Positions 10,657 through 20,560 of a stretch of 64,000 nt of DNA are shown here, piece after piece. The stretch's first letter is position 1. Each line of letters begins with the position of its first letter. The notes beneath the pieces are model-generated. The model worked only from the letters and a program-made list of their open reading frames with translations. It was not told the origin of the DNA and searched no databases. The position numbers were made by a program, and so were the translations under genes. Origin of the DNA: Peribacillus loiseleuriae (GTDB taxonomy: Bacteria; Bacillota; Bacilli; Bacillales; DSM-1321); the NCBI RefSeq assembly GCF_001183985.1, contig NZ_LFZW01000001.1, positions 4,617,621 through 4,681,620 of the forward strand, given 5' to 3'.

Positions 10657-12159
10657 TCACTGAAGCAAGCTATTCACCAATTTAACGTATTTTCCAAGAG
10701 TAGAAACTGAAATCAAGTGCTTTGCGGCAATTTCCTGCTGACTTTTCTTTTCATTACGTAACCTATACCAAGAATACTCAACTGCTGCAGCCCAACCTGT
10801 TGGATTCACAAGTTTAATTTCACTTTTCATCGCTTCTACAAACACGGAAAACCAGGTTAAATAAAGGCCTGCTTCCATAAGCTGGATTGGGTGGAAGTGT
10901 GCATACAAAATTTCAGCCGTTCGATCGGCAAATTCAATAGCCGAGTTCTCTTGATTCAACTTCTGTCGTTCCACATACTCCATATATTCTTTTTCCAAAT
11001 CCGTAAGAAGTGGATTATTACAAAGAGCTGGATGCTTTAGAATATGATCCTTTTTAATCGAATGCTTAGTTAAAAAAAGAGCAAAGATCCGTTCCTCTAG
11101 ATAATCACTTTCGAAGCGTTTCAAAATCGAAGGCAAATGATCTTCAAACCCATTAAGAGAATCATTCATATCTCCCCACGGTTCAAACCCTTCCTTGTCA
11201 GGGTTTAATTCTAAAACTCTTTTCCAGGCTTTCTCAGCCGTTCTCTCATGTCCTAATTGATAGGCAGATACAGCTAACCAGTAATAGAATGTATCATCAC
11301 CTTCATGCCCTTGCTTTTGCAGATGCTTCAACCATGTATACGCGAGGCTATATCGCCCGATCAAAGCAAATGTAGAACCAAGTTTGATACGATGCTCCGT
11401 TAAAATAGGGCGGACCTTTTCCAACGTCATGACTAGTGCATGTATCTTATCTTCACTTTGTTGATAATGATAGAAAACCAAAAGATTACATAGTGCATGT
11501 AAATTCCCCGGGCTTTTTTCCAATACTTCCTCTAATGTTTCAAAGGCTTTATCTGTTTCTCCAAGATAAAAATAGGCGAGCGCCAAATTATTATACGCTG
11601 ACCAATATTCCGCGTATTCTTTAATGGTTTCCTTCAACACTTCAACAGCTTCTTCGAAGTTACCTGCCTCTAAACATTCACGAGCTTTTTCCTGTTGGTA
11701 AATCAAGCCGTCTTGATGAATCAAACTTTCCTCGGTTTCACCGGATTCAAATGTAATTAAATCCAGAAGATCTTCTGCGTCTTCACTGAACTCTCCGTCT
11801 TCTTCTTTATCCAGATAAGCACTCGCATGGCGATACGCTTCCTTAAACATGCCAAGGTGCGCATAATTATTTGCCAAAAAATAATGGCATTCCGTCATAA
11901 ATGGGTCCATATCCGCAAGAATGTTTTCAAGTAGAATATTTGAATAACTATATTCCCCGATTTCTGTACACGTAACCGCAAGCTGACACGCAATCATCGG
12001 TTCCGTTGGTTCCAATTCAAATGCACGGATAAGAAATTTTTTAGCATTATATAAATCACGTCTGTGATAAGCTTTTAAACCTTTAGTAAAGTAATATTCT
12101 CCTGTCGGATGAAAGGAGAAAACTTTAGCTTGTTTATACATTTTAGAATCTTTGCCCAT
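10657..12159 (-). CDS. yvcD: TPR-repeat protein YvcD
   Basis: About 500 residues of mostly helical tetratricopeptide repeats. Examples are YFTKGLKAYHRRDLYNAKKF near residue 25 and ARECLEAGNFEEAVEVLKETI and YNNLALAYFYLGETDKAFETL in the middle. A small helix-turn-helix-like tail (SQQEIAAKHLISVSTLGKYVKLV) closes the protein. TPR arrays bind partner proteins; no partner is known. The place between trxB and the his operon matches B. subtilis yvcD. The start MGKDSK follows GGAGG by 5 bases. Confidence 0.85.
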   Translation of the reverse strand: MGKDSKMYKQAKVFSFHPTGEYYFTKGLKAYHRRDLYNAKKFLIRAFELEPTEPMIACQLAVTCTEIGEYSYSNILLENILADMDPFMTECHYFLANNYAHLGMFKEAYRHASAYLDKEEDGEFSEDAEDLLDLITFESGETEESLIHQDGLIYQQEKARECLEAGNFEEAVEVLKETIKEYAEYWSAYNNLALAYFYLGETDKAFETLEEVLEKSPGNLHALCNLLVFYHYQQSEDKIHALVMTLEKVRPILTEHRIKLGSTFALIGRYSLAYTWLKHLQKQGHEGDDTFYYWLAVSAYQLGHERTAEKAWKRVLELNPDKEGFEPWGDMNDSLNGFEDHLPSILKRFESDYLEERIFALFLTKHSIKKDHILKHPALCNNPLLTDLEKEYMEYVERQKLNQENSAIEFADRTAEILYAHFHPIQLMEAGLYLTWFSVFVEAMKSEIKLVNPTGWAAAVEYSWYRLRNEKKSQQEIAAKHLISVSTLGKYVKLVNSLLQ

Positions 12160-12433
12160 GGAATCCTCCATCTAGTAGTTGTTTAACCTTCGTATTATAA
12201 CATACTGGAAGAATCTTGGCATCTCGATAAAATCGTAAAGAAAATAAAAACAACCAAAAAAAGGAAAATCATTTAAGGGACTTATGCCCTACAAACCTTT
12301 TACCATATTGTCTTCGTCGGCTAAAGTAAATTTTCAGGTCCAAAAATAAGGTTGTAAACATGAAGACGTTCTATGTTCCTTTTGGCAAATCTTTTTACAT
12401 AGCGAACCCATGAAAAAGTTTGACTTTGAATAA

Positions 12434-12470
12434 AAAATGAGGAAAGTATGCATGATACTTTCCTCATTTT
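12434..12470 (-). terminator. his operon terminator
   Basis: A strong palindrome with arms TGAGGAAAGTAT / ATACTTTCCTCA, flanked by A- and T-runs, directly after hisIE. In the rest of the 12160-12474 gap I see no gene. Confidence 0.85.
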
Positions 12471-12474
12471 GCAT

Positions 12475-13110
12475 TTACTCTTTTTTAGCGTGTCGTTGCT
12501 GTAAAACGGCTAACACATCTACAAATGGCAGTTCTTGTTCTTGTAGTAAAACGAACAAGTGATACAAAAGATCTGCGGATTCAAGCGAAAGTTCAACATG
12601 ATCTCGATTTTTTGCAGCAATAATCACTTCAGCCGCTTCTTCTCCGACTTTTTTCAAAATTTTATCGACGCCTTTTTCGAATAAATAGGTTGTATAGGAA
12701 CCTTCTGGCATCGTTTCTTTTCTAGTCCCAATCAGTTTTTCTAGTTCTAATAAAAAGTTCGCATCAGGTTTCGCTTGAGAGTTTGTATTTCCATTTTCAA
12801 ATAACGTTTCAGTAAAGCAACTGGTCGTACCAGTGTGACAGGCTGGACCCGCTGGATTCACTTTGACGATTAGTGCATCTTGATCACAATCGTACTTTAT
12901 TTCAGTAATGGTTTGTGTATTTCCGCTTGTTTCTCCTTTATGCCATAGCTCATTACGCGTGCGGCTAAAGAACCACGTTTCACCTTTTTCCATAGAGAGC
13001 AGCAAAGACTCTTCATTCATATACGCTAGAGTTAGCACCTCTCCTGTTACGGCATCCTGAACGATAGCGGGAATCAAGCCTTTATCATCAAATTTTATTC
13101 GCTGATTCAT
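12475..13110 (-). CDS. hisI: bifunctional phosphoribosyl-AMP cyclohydrolase / phosphoribosyl-ATP pyrophosphatase
   Basis: A 211-residue HisIE fusion catalysing steps 2 and 3 of histidine synthesis. The N-terminal HisI domain (residues 1 to about 110) has the zinc-ligand pattern with [15 protein letters not shown] and TSCF. The C-terminal HisE domain (about 120-211) has [15 protein letters not shown] and [13 protein letters not shown]. It is the last gene of the operon, and its start overlaps the hisF stop by 4 bp. Confidence 0.97.
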   Translation of the reverse strand: MNQRIKFDDKGLIPAIVQDAVTGEVLTLAYMNEESLLLSMEKGETWFFSRTRNELWHKGETSGNTQTITEIKYDCDQDALIVKVNPAGPACHTGTTSCFTETLFENGNTNSQAKPDANFLLELEKLIGTRKETMPEGSYTTYLFEKGVDKILKKVGEEAAEVIIAAKNRDHVELSLESADLLYHLFVLLQEQELPFVDVLAVLQQRHAKKE

Positions 13111-13865
13111 CTTACAACAACACCCTTCTGTTTTAAAAAGCTTTTCACTTCTTTAACGGACGTTTCTTTATAGTGAAAAATCGAAGCAGCAAGCGCCGCA
13201 TCTGCTTTTCCTGTTGTAAAGGCTTCTTCAAAATGAGCGGCACTCCCTGCTCCTCCAGATGCAATAACCGGGACGGAAACCGATTCGCTCACTGCTTTTG
13301 TCAAAGCAAGATTAAAGCCTTGTTTTTCACCATCATTATCCATACTTGTAAGAAGGATTTCCCCAGCACCTCGGTTTACCGCTTCTTTTACCCAGGCAAT
13401 GACATCCCAATCCGTTGCTCGTCTGCCTCCATGCGTATAGACACGCCATGAACCGAGCGACTCATCCCACCGTGCATCAACAGCGACTACGATGCATTGT
13501 GAACCGAAGTAATCTGCCCCTTCTGTAATTAATTCTGGGCGTAGGACGGCGGATGTGTTTAGCGAAACCTTATCGGCCCCTGCTCGAAGGATTTGTTTCA
13601 TATCCTCAAGGGAATTAATGCCGCCGCCAACAGTAAATGGGATGGCGAGACTTCCGGCAACTGCCTTTACGACATCAACCATCGTTTCCCGACCTTCATG
13701 CGAAGCAGAAATATCAAGAAATACCAGTTCGTCGGCTCCTTCTTTATCATAAAACGCAGCAAGTTCTACTGGATCTCCTGCATCACGTAAGGATACGAAT
13801 TGAACTCCTTTAACAACTCTACCTTCTTTCACGTCCAAGCATGGAATAATTCGTTTGGTCAACAT
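13107..13865 (-). CDS. hisF: imidazole glycerol phosphate synthase cyclase subunit
   Basis: A 252-residue (beta/alpha)8 barrel that uses ammonia from HisH to form IGP and AICAR. Catalytic Asp11 is in [14 protein letters not shown] and the second catalytic Asp in VDARW near residue 130. The phosphate-binding loops are GGGINS and ASGGAG. It starts directly after hisA, with no gap. Confidence 0.98.
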   Translation of the reverse strand: MLTKRIIPCLDVKEGRVVKGVQFVSLRDAGDPVELAAFYDKEGADELVFLDISASHEGRETMVDVVKAVAGSLAIPFTVGGGINSLEDMKQILRAGADKVSLNTSAVLRPELITEGADYFGSQCIVVAVDARWDESLGSWRVYTHGGRRATDWDVIAWVKEAVNRGAGEILLTSMDNDGEKQGFNLALTKAVSESVSVPVIASGGAGSAAHFEEAFTTGKADAALAASIFHYKETSVKEVKSFLKQKGVVVR

Positions 13866-14600
13866 TTAATCACGCACCTTTTCTAAGGCTTCCTTGACTG
13901 TAAACCGATTTGTATAGATTGCTTTGCCGACAATGGCTCCAATAACCCCCTGATTTTGATATTCCTTTAACGTGATAAGGTCTTTTAGGCTGCTTATTCC
14001 ACCCGAGGCAATAACGCCTTTGCCAGTTGCTTCTGCCATTGCAACAATTCCTTCCACGTTAGGCCCAGAAAGCATGCCATCTGTTGCAATGTCGGTAACG
14101 ATGAACACTTCAGCTCCTTCGTCAGCTAGGGCCTTGCCAAGCTCGATTGCCGTTGTTTCCGATGTTTGGAGCCAGCCGTGCGTTGCGACTTTCCCATCTT
14201 TTGCATCGATGCCGATTGCAATATGCTTGCCGTATTTACCAAGCATCGTTTTGGTGAAACCCGGGTCTGATACAGCTGCGCTACCGAGAATAACTCGTTC
14301 AACGCCACGTTCGAGATAATGGACAACATCTGCCTCTGTACGGATTCCACCGCCAATTTGAATGTTAGCACCGAGTTCTTTCGCTGCTTGAATCACATAC
14401 GAATCATTGATTCTGCCCCCTGCTTTCGCTCCGTCGAGATCGACCATATGTATCCACTCTGCCCCTTGACTGGCGAAACTTTTCGCCATGTCAAACGGAG
14501 AATCACCATAAACGGTTTCTTGATTATAATCGCCTTGAATTAAACGAACACAATTCCCACCGCGCATATCAATGGCAGGGTAGATTGTGAAATTAGACAT
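13866..14600 (-). CDS. hisA: ProFAR isomerase
   Basis: A 244-residue barrel paralogous to HisF. It isomerises the aminoaldose ProFAR to the aminoketose PRFAR. Catalytic Asp8 is in [14 protein letters not shown] and the second Asp in [12 protein letters not shown]. The phosphate loops are GGGIRT and ASGGIS. The RBS GAGGTAATGAG precedes the ATG, and 4 bp separate it from hisH. Confidence 0.98.
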   Translation of the reverse strand: MSNFTIYPAIDMRGGNCVRLIQGDYNQETVYGDSPFDMAKSFASQGAEWIHMVDLDGAKAGGRINDSYVIQAAKELGANIQIGGGIRTEADVVHYLERGVERVILGSAAVSDPGFTKTMLGKYGKHIAIGIDAKDGKVATHGWLQTSETTAIELGKALADEGAEVFIVTDIATDGMLSGPNVEGIVAMAEATGKGVIASGGISSLKDLITLKEYQNQGVIGAIVGKAIYTNRFTVKEALEKVRD

Positions 14601-14604
14601 CTCA

Positions 14605-15231
14605 TTACCTCCCTTTCACTAGTGACAAGTAATTTTTTAATAGGGACATGCCGATTGCACTGCTTTTTTCTGGGTGAAACTGCATACCGAATACATTTTC
14701 TTTTGTGACGATCGCCGGAACGTCCACATCGTATTTTGCAGATGCAGTCACAACTTCAGTTTCATTTGTCACTGCGAAATATGAATGAACGAAATATACA
14801 TAATCCTCTTCAAGTCCTTTTAAAAGAGGAGATGAATGGTTGAAAGTTAGTTTGTTCCAGCCCATATGCGGAACTTTATAGGAATTGTTTTTGGAGTCTA
14901 TACCAGAAAAACGTGCGACTCTCCCTGGAATAAGTGACAGACCTTTTGCAGGTCCATTTTCTTCACTTTCCTCGAATAATAGCTGCATACCTAGACAAAT
15001 TCCTAATAGATACCGACCATTGGCTACGTGTTTCTTCAGAAAAACATCTAGTTCCTTACGCTCGAGTAAAATCATGGCGTCTCTGAACGAACCGACTCCT
15101 GGTAGGATGATCCCTTCTGCTTTTTCCAGTTCAGCAGGGTCATCTGAAATAAAAAACTCTACATCTAAACGTTCGAGTGCTTTACTAACACTGAACAAAT
15201 TGCCCATGCCATAATCGACAATGCCAATCAT
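14605..15231 (-). CDS. hisH: imidazole glycerol phosphate synthase glutaminase subunit
   Basis: A 208-residue class I glutamine amidotransferase. The nucleophile Cys is in [13 protein letters not shown] near residue 80, and the His-x-Glu pair in QFHPEKS near residue 188. It supplies ammonia to HisF. It begins immediately after the hisB stop codon. Confidence 0.98.
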   Translation of the reverse strand: MIGIVDYGMGNLFSVSKALERLDVEFFISDDPAELEKAEGIILPGVGSFRDAMILLERKELDVFLKKHVANGRYLLGICLGMQLLFEESEENGPAKGLSLIPGRVARFSGIDSKNNSYKVPHMGWNKLTFNHSSPLLKGLEEDYVYFVHSYFAVTNETEVVTASAKYDVDVPAIVTKENVFGMQFHPEKSSAIGMSLLKNYLSLVKGR

Positions 15232-15819
15232 TTATAACAATCCTTTCGTAGAAGGAATACCTTTTACACGGGGATCAATTGTTGTCGCTTCATCAAGGGC
15301 CCTTCCGAGAGCTTTAAAAATTGCTTCAATAATATGGTGCGTATTTTGGCCGTAATGAACAATTACATGTAGATTCATACGGGCTTCAAGTGCTAATTTC
15401 CAGAGAAACTCATGAACAAGCTCGGTATCAAATGTCCCAACCTTCTGTGACGGAAACTCTGCTCGAAATTCTAAGTGTGGACGGTTGCTAAGATCAACGA
15501 CAACCTGTGCTAACGCCTCATCCATAGGCACAAATGCATTTCCGTAGCGTTTAATTCCACGCTTATCACCGAGGGCTTTGATTAATGCCTGCCCAAGACA
15601 AATCCCAATATCCTCTGTTGTATGATGAGCATCCACTTCAATATCACCTTGAGCATCAACCGTCAGATCAAAATGACCATGCTTCGTAAATAAATCCAAC
15701 ATATGTGTCATAAATGGCACACCCGTCTCAATTCGAGATACACCCTCACCATCCACGGTAAACGCAAGCTTCACATCTGTTTCACCAGTCTTCCTCACAA
15801 CACTACCAACACGCTCCAT
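15232..15819 (-). CDS. hisB: imidazoleglycerol-phosphate dehydratase
   Basis: A 195-residue manganese enzyme for step 6. The metal-binding histidine motifs appear as DAHHTTEDIGI near residue 65 and as HHIIEAIFKALGRAL near residue 165. It is the monofunctional form without a phosphatase domain, as in Bacillus. About 100 bp separate it from hisD, and that space is filled by a REP-bounded cassette. Confidence 0.98.
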   Translation of the reverse strand: MERVGSVVRKTGETDVKLAFTVDGEGVSRIETGVPFMTHMLDLFTKHGHFDLTVDAQGDIEVDAHHTTEDIGICLGQALIKALGDKRGIKRYGNAFVPMDEALAQVVVDLSNRPHLEFRAEFPSQKVGTFDTELVHEFLWKLALEARMNLHVIVHYGQNTHHIIEAIFKALGRALDEATTIDPRVKGIPSTKGLL

Positions 15820-15834
15820 ACGAACCTCCTCCTA

Positions 15835-15932
15835 GGGGTCAGACCCCATTTCCCAAATCTATTTTCCTTGCATAAACCCTGATATATCAATGCCTTGATG
15901 TCGCCCGATTAGGGGTCAGACCCTATTTCCCA
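15835..15932. repeat. 98-bp REP-bounded cassette 1, inside the his operon
   Basis: Two direct copies of GGGGTCAGACCCYATTTCCC (15835 and 15912) bound a core of about 56 bp. The motif contains the perfect inverted repeat GGGGTC-A-GACCCC. A second cassette of the same total length lies at 19178-19275. The distal motif overlaps the last codons of hisD. Confidence 0.75.
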
Positions 15933-17188
15933 CGTGATTCTACAGCTCGGGCGTGGGCTTCGAGGCCTTCAAGCCTGGCAAAGGTTGCAATTTTTTCTGC
16001 GTTTTTCTTAAAGGCTGTTTGGCTGTACATGATAATGCTTGATTTTTTCTGAAAGTCGTCCACATTTAGTGGGCTTGAAAAACGGGCTGTGCCGTTTGTC
16101 GGAAGTACATGGTTTGGTCCTGCAAAGTAGTCACCGACTGGCTCTGTACTGTATCTCCCTAAGAAAATGGCACCAGCATGGCGTACTTGAGCCATCACTT
16201 CAAGTGGATCTTTCGTGATAATTTCAAGATGCTCTGGTGCAAGTGTATTAACGGCCATAATCGCCTGATTCATATCTTCGCACACGATAATCTTCCCATA
16301 ATCCCGAATTGAAGCTTCTGCAATCTCTCGTCTCGGTAACGAGGTCAACTGTTTTTCCACCTCTTTGGCCACCTCATGTGCTAAGCTTGCTTCTGTGGTG
16401 ATCAGCACGCTGCATGCTCTGGCATCATGCTCTGCTTGCGACAGTAAATCTGCTGCTACTTCTTTGGCAATGGCTGTTTCATCAGCGAGAACTGCAATTT
16501 CACTTGGCCCTGCAATCATATCGATTGCTACGTCTCCGAATACTTCTCTTTTTGCTAACGCTACATAGATATTGCCAGGTCCGACAATTTTATCGACTTT
16601 TTCAATTGTGTCTGTTCCATATGCAAGTGCCGCAACAGCCTGTGCACCACCGATTTGATAGATTTCTGTAACACCAGCGATTTTCGCGGCTGCCATAACC
16701 GACTTAGACAGCTTCCCATCCTTCCCAGGAGGAGAAACCATTACGATTCGTTCCACACCAGCTACCTTCGCAGGAATTACATTCATCAATACCGATGACG
16801 GGTACGCAGCCGTCCCACCTGGCACATACACCCCAACCGCATCAAGTGCAGTTAATTTTTGTCCGAGCATTGTTCCTGTTTCATCTGTCGAAATCCACGA
16901 ATTCTTTAGCTGTTTTTCATGAAAAGAGCGGATATTAGCGGCTGCTTCTTCAATGATCGATCGTTCATACTCACTTAGTTCATCAACTGCTCCTTCTATT
17001 TCCTTCATCGAAACAGCGAATTGCTTAAGCTTTACCCCATCAAATTTCTCTGTATAATAGGCAACTGCCCCATCTCCAGATTTTCTCACTTCATCGATGA
17101 TATCTTGTACTGCCTTACGCTGGTCAGCCGTTCCTGAATCTACCGAACGCTTTAATGAGGTCCCTTCTGTAAAACGCTCTATCTTCAT
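15923..17188 (-). CDS. hisD: histidinol dehydrogenase
   Basis: A 421-residue zinc- and NAD-dependent enzyme performing the last two oxidations to histidine. Recognisable segments are VYVPGGTAAYPSSVLMN, IAGPSEIAVLAD and LSQAEHDARACSVLI, together with the C-terminal HARAVESRGK. The ATG at 17188 lies 7 bases after GGAGG; a GTG just before it is the alternative. The stop codon and the last two codons lie inside a REP motif, so the natural C-terminal tail seems to have been replaced by repeat-derived sequence. Confidence 0.97.
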   Translation of the reverse strand: MKIERFTEGTSLKRSVDSGTADQRKAVQDIIDEVRKSGDGAVAYYTEKFDGVKLKQFAVSMKEIEGAVDELSEYERSIIEEAAANIRSFHEKQLKNSWISTDETGTMLGQKLTALDAVGVYVPGGTAAYPSSVLMNVIPAKVAGVERIVMVSPPGKDGKLSKSVMAAAKIAGVTEIYQIGGAQAVAALAYGTDTIEKVDKIVGPGNIYVALAKREVFGDVAIDMIAGPSEIAVLADETAIAKEVAADLLSQAEHDARACSVLITTEASLAHEVAKEVEKQLTSLPRREIAEASIRDYGKIIVCEDMNQAIMAVNTLAPEHLEIITKDPLEVMAQVRHAGAIFLGRYSTEPVGDYFAGPNHVLPTNGTARFSSPLNVDDFQKKSSIIMYSQTAFKKNAEKIATFARLEGLEAHARAVESRGK

Positions 17189-17199
17189 CACTTCACCTC

Positions 17200-17829
17200 C
17201 TACTGATTGACGATTTCTGCAAGCCGATCGACAATTTCTGTAATTCTTTTTTCTTTTATTCGATAGCTCACCGGATTCGCAATTAATCTCGATGTCACAT
17301 CGGCAATTTTTGCATATTCAACAAGTCCATTTTCCTTTAATGTTTGCCCTGTCGACACAATGTCAACAATTCTTTCTGCGAGACCAATTAGAGGTGCCAG
17401 TTCAATCGATCCATTCAACTTAATAATTTCTACTTGTTCACCTTGTTCGCGAAAATAACTAGAGGCTACATTTGGATACTTACTGGCGATTTTCGGTGTA
17501 ATATCACTAATTTTTGTATTAGGAAGTCCAGCTACTGCTAAATAGCAAGTACTTATTTTCAAATCTAGCAATTCATAAACATCCCGTTCTTCCTCCAACA
17601 TAACATCTTTCCCTGCAATCCCAACATCCGCAACGCCATGCTCCACATAGGTGACCACATCCATAGGTTTTGCCAAAATAAATCGTAAATTCTCTTCTTC
17701 TATTTCTAAAATGAGTTTTCGTGAATCATCAAATTCTGGAGGAAGACGGAAGTCCGCTTTTCGTAATAAATCTGCCGCCTCTTCAAAAATCCTACCTTTT
17801 GGCATCGCAATTGTTAGAAAGCTATTCAC
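17200..17829 (-). CDS. hisG: ATP phosphoribosyltransferase, short form
   Basis: A 209-residue HisG-S catalytic subunit for the first committed step of histidine synthesis. It lacks the C-terminal regulatory domain and so needs HisZ. Visible are [12 protein letters not shown] at the N-terminus and the PRPP-binding stretch [13 protein letters not shown] near residue 155. The start is GTG at 17829, 6 bases after GGAGGTG; it overlaps the hisZ end by 8 bp, consistent with the HisZ-HisG complex. The 20 upstream codons are hisZ read in another frame. Confidence 0.96.
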   Translation of the reverse strand: MNSFLTIAMPKGRIFEEAADLLRKADFRLPPEFDDSRKLILEIEEENLRFILAKPMDVVTYVEHGVADVGIAGKDVMLEEERDVYELLDLKISTCYLAVAGLPNTKISDITPKIASKYPNVASSYFREQGEQVEIIKLNGSIELAPLIGLAERIVDIVSTGQTLKENGLVEYAKIADVTSRLIANPVSYRIKEKRITEIVDRLAEIVNQ

Positions 17830-19003
17830 TTCTTGCACCTCCATTTCCAATATACAAATGAACCTCATGAAACGCTTTAGTAAATGCATCGACGTTCTCT
17901 AATGCGTTAATTTCTTGAATCGTTACGTTTATCCCTCGTTCACGTTTTTCCTTGGCAAAATCAAGCGCTTCTTTTCTCCGTTCAGGACTGAAGACGACAC
18001 ATTCAGATGCTTCCGTTTCTTTTATTTCTCCTAGCGCTTCGGTCAGACGATCCATTCGGATGGCAAATCCTGTTGCAGGAGTGTTCCAACCGAATTTTTC
18101 AAGAAGGCTGTCATATCGGCCTCCGTTACCAATCGGTGAACCGACCTGATTGGCATATACTTCGAAAAGAGTGCCCGTGTAATAACTCATATGACTGACG
18201 AGCGTTAAATCAAACGAGATAAATTCTTCGATTCCAAATTCCTTTAGCTGCAGAGCCAACTCTTTCAAATCTTGAAGCGTTTCTCTTCCCGTTTCGTGTT
18301 CAAGCAAGTTTGCGGCCTTGCTTAATGTATTCTCCTCGCCTTTTAAGGAAACGAAATCAATTAATCGTTGCTTGTCAATCGACGATAAAGGAAGTGACTT
18401 CACATGTTCACGATAGCCTACATAGTTTTTTTCATATAAATATTTCCGTAAAACGGCTGCTCGTTCTTCATTTCCTAAAATGCTAATAAATAATTCCTGT
18501 AGAAAGCCTATATGTCCGATTGCTATTTTAAAGTCTTTAAGACCTGTCGCTTTTAGCACATCTACAAGTAGTGAAATAATTTCTGCATCAGCACTAATGG
18601 ATGGATTACCAATGAGCTCGATTCCAATCTGTTCAAACTCTGCCGGACGACCACCCTCTCTTTGCTGAGCCCGATACACATTGGCTGAGTATGCAAGGCG
18701 TAGTGGAATTTGTTGCTTTAGTAGCTTAGATGCTGCAACTCTGGCAATTGGCGTTGTCATATCCGGTCGAAGAACAAGTGCGTGTCCTTGCTGATCAAGT
18801 AATTTAAACAATTGCTGATCTAAGATTGCTGAAGCCTCTCCGATTGTTTCATAATATTCCAATGCTGGCGTTTCAATAAATTGATATCCCCACTTCTTAA
18901 TCTCAACGCTCATACGATTTCTTACCAATGCCTTCGTTTCATATAACAACGGAAGCGTATCTCGCATGCCTAGTGGCTTTTCAAACATAAACGGCTTAGT
19001 CAC
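17822..19003 (-). CDS. hisZ: ATP phosphoribosyltransferase regulatory subunit
   Basis: A protein of about 393 residues resembling the histidyl-tRNA synthetase catalytic core without the anticodon domain. It has [12 protein letters not shown] at the N-terminus, the class II motif 2-like [23 protein letters not shown], and [12 protein letters not shown]. HisZ makes the short HisG active and feedback-sensitive. First gene of the operon. I chose GTG at 19003, after GAAGGA; the ATG at 19033 and an internal ATG (MFEKPLG) are alternatives. Confidence 0.93.
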   Translation of the reverse strand: MTKPFMFEKPLGMRDTLPLLYETKALVRNRMSVEIKKWGYQFIETPALEYYETIGEASAILDQQLFKLLDQQGHALVLRPDMTTPIARVAASKLLKQQIPLRLAYSANVYRAQQREGGRPAEFEQIGIELIGNPSISADAEIISLLVDVLKATGLKDFKIAIGHIGFLQELFISILGNEERAAVLRKYLYEKNYVGYREHVKSLPLSSIDKQRLIDFVSLKGEENTLSKAANLLEHETGRETLQDLKELALQLKEFGIEEFISFDLTLVSHMSYYTGTLFEVYANQVGSPIGNGGRYDSLLEKFGWNTPATGFAIRMDRLTEALGEIKETEASECVVFSPERRKEALDFAKEKRERGINVTIQEINALENVDAFTKAFHEVHLYIGNGGARSE

Positions 19004-19177
19004 AACAACACATCCTTCAAGAATTATCTTCACTCTTAATCATTCTCGCAAAACCAACCAAAACTTACCACATAAATATACAGATAAAACAAAATACTTT
19101 AGTTCACTACCATACTACCGAGTTGAAGTTATTCATATTCTACCCTCCAAATAGCACCACGTCAAGCACAACATTTT

Positions 19178-19275
19178 GGGGTCAGACCCTATTTCCCAAC
19201 TTCTCTCATACACTGAACTCCCTTATAATTCATGGGTTTGCGCAAGGCCTTGCAGGGGTCAGACCCCATTTCCCA
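19178..19275. repeat. 98-bp REP-bounded cassette 2, upstream of the his operon
   Basis: The same bounding motif GGGGTCAGACCCYATTTCCC occurs at 19178 and 19255, around a different core of about 56 bp. It lies between the hisZ start and the yvoF end. In the remainder of the 19004-19400 gap I see a family B hairpin and a possible 9-codon ORF, but no gene. Confidence 0.75.
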
Positions 19276-19296
19276 TAATAAAAGGACCAGTCCTCG

Positions 19297-19380
19297 CAAT
19301 GACTATAGGCAGTTCAATTTAAGTGGTTGTACCACTCGGAACTGTGTATAGCTTGTAAGGTCTGGCCCTATTGGGACATC
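19297..19380. repeat. hairpin repeat, family B, copy 2
   Basis: It contains CAGTTCAATTTAAGTGG ... CGGAACTGTGTATAGC and the outer arm GGTCTGGCCCTA. It lies about 20 bp downstream of the yvoF stop codon and may act as its 3'-end hairpin. Confidence 0.6.
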
Positions 19381-19400
19381 TTTTATTCGTTCAATTTGAT

Positions 19401-19910
19401 TCAAAATTCCAATTGATTCGTTCTTTCGTCTTTCGTGTAAATGATGCGCATGGGGTTACCGCCTACAAATGCGCCAGCAGGTACATCTTTATGAACAAGC
19501 GTACCTGCTGATACAATAGCCCCATCGCCAATAACAACTCCTGGTAGAATCGTTGAATTGGCACCAATTAAGACCTCATTGCCAATCACAACTTCCCCAA
19601 GCCGATATTCTTTAATTAAATATTCATGTGCTAAAATTGTTGTGTTATAGCCAATGACTGTATTTCTACCGACTGTAATTTTTTCAGGAAACATACAATC
19701 CAGCATGACCATAAGGGCAAATGACGTTTGATCCCCAACCTTCATTCTCAAAAAAACACGATACAGCCAGTTTTTCATTCCTAAAAAAGGTGTGTATCTG
19801 GCAAGCTGAATTACACCAAAATTTTTCACAACTTTCCAAAAAGGAACCGTTTTATAGACATGCCAAAGCGAGTTTGCATCTTCTACCGGGTACCTTGTTG
19901 TCCGTCTCAT
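19401..19910 (-). CDS. yvoF: hexapeptide-repeat acyltransferase YvoF
   Basis: A 169-residue left-handed beta-helix acyltransferase. The isoleucine-patch hexapeptides run from about residue 75 ([18 protein letters not shown]) to 145 ([34 protein letters not shown] in pieces), followed by the typical GNPMRIIY tail. It should transfer an acetyl group from acetyl-CoA; the acceptor is unknown. It is the last gene of the hprK-lgt-yvoD-ppaX-yvoF run, 5 bp after ppaX. Confidence 0.9.
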   Translation of the reverse strand: MRRTTRYPVEDANSLWHVYKTVPFWKVVKNFGVIQLARYTPFLGMKNWLYRVFLRMKVGDQTSFALMVMLDCMFPEKITVGRNTVIGYNTTILAHEYLIKEYRLGEVVIGNEVLIGANSTILPGVVIGDGAIVSAGTLVHKDVPAGAFVGGNPMRIIYTKDERTNQLEF

Positions 19911-19915
19911 AAGGC

Positions 19916-20560
19916 TTACCCCTCTAAAATCGTGATTAAATCTGACATCTTCTCAAGAATATAATCCGGATTGTATTGCTCAAGATGCTCCCGGCCCTTC
20001 GCCGACCAAGCCACTCCTGCTGTTTTTGTCCCAGCATTTTGTCCAGATAAAATATCGTGATAGTTATCACCTATCATAATGGATTCTTCAGGAGACGAGC
20101 CCAATAAAGCCAACGCCTTCTGAACTGGTTCAGGATCCGGTTTCGCTTTTTCCACATGATCTAACGCAATAATCACCTCAAAAAACTCATCCAGCTTCGT
20201 CAATTGCAAGCCCTTCATCACAACGGCACTTATCTTTGTTGAAACAATCGCCAGTTTATAGCCGCTCTCCTTCAACATTTTTAACGTTTCATAAATCCCG
20301 TCGAATTCCGTTACTAACAGATCATGATGTTCCAAATTATGCTTCCGATAATGCGTGACCATCTCTTCCGCACGTTCTGGATCAATACTATGGAATGTTT
20401 CAAAAAGAGGCGGACCATTAAAAGGAATGACATCCTCACGTTTATAACGATCAGGATAATAATAATTTAATGTATCTAAAAATGAAGCAACAATTAATTC
20501 ATTTGTATTAATCAATGTTCCGTCTAAATCGAATAATAAAGTTGTAATTTTACTGTTCAT
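19916..20560 (-). CDS. ppaX: pyrophosphatase PpaX (HAD family)
   Basis: A 214-residue HAD-superfamily hydrolase. Motif I is [11 protein letters not shown] near residues 9-19, motif II is VSTK near residue 107, and motifs III/IV include [13 protein letters not shown] and MIGDNYHDI. In Bacillus PpaX hydrolyses the pyrophosphate released when HprK dephosphorylates P-Ser-HPr with inorganic phosphate, so the shared cluster with hprK is functional. Its start overlaps the yvoD end by 11 bp. Confidence 0.94.
   Translation of the reverse strand: MNSKITTLLFDLDGTLINTNELIVASFLDTLNYYYPDRYKREDVIPFNGPPLFETFHSIDPERAEEMVTHYRKHNLEHHDLLVTEFDGIYETLKMLKESGYKLAIVSTKISAVVMKGLQLTKLDEFFEVIIALDHVEKAKPDPEPVQKALALLGSSPEESIMIGDNYHDILSGQNAGTKTAGVAWSAKGREHLEQYNPDYILEKMSDLITILEG

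Noticed and set aside
15835-19275. REP-bounded cassettes as simple terminators
   Set aside because: One lies inside the his operon between co-transcribed genes, and the motif lacks a T-tract.
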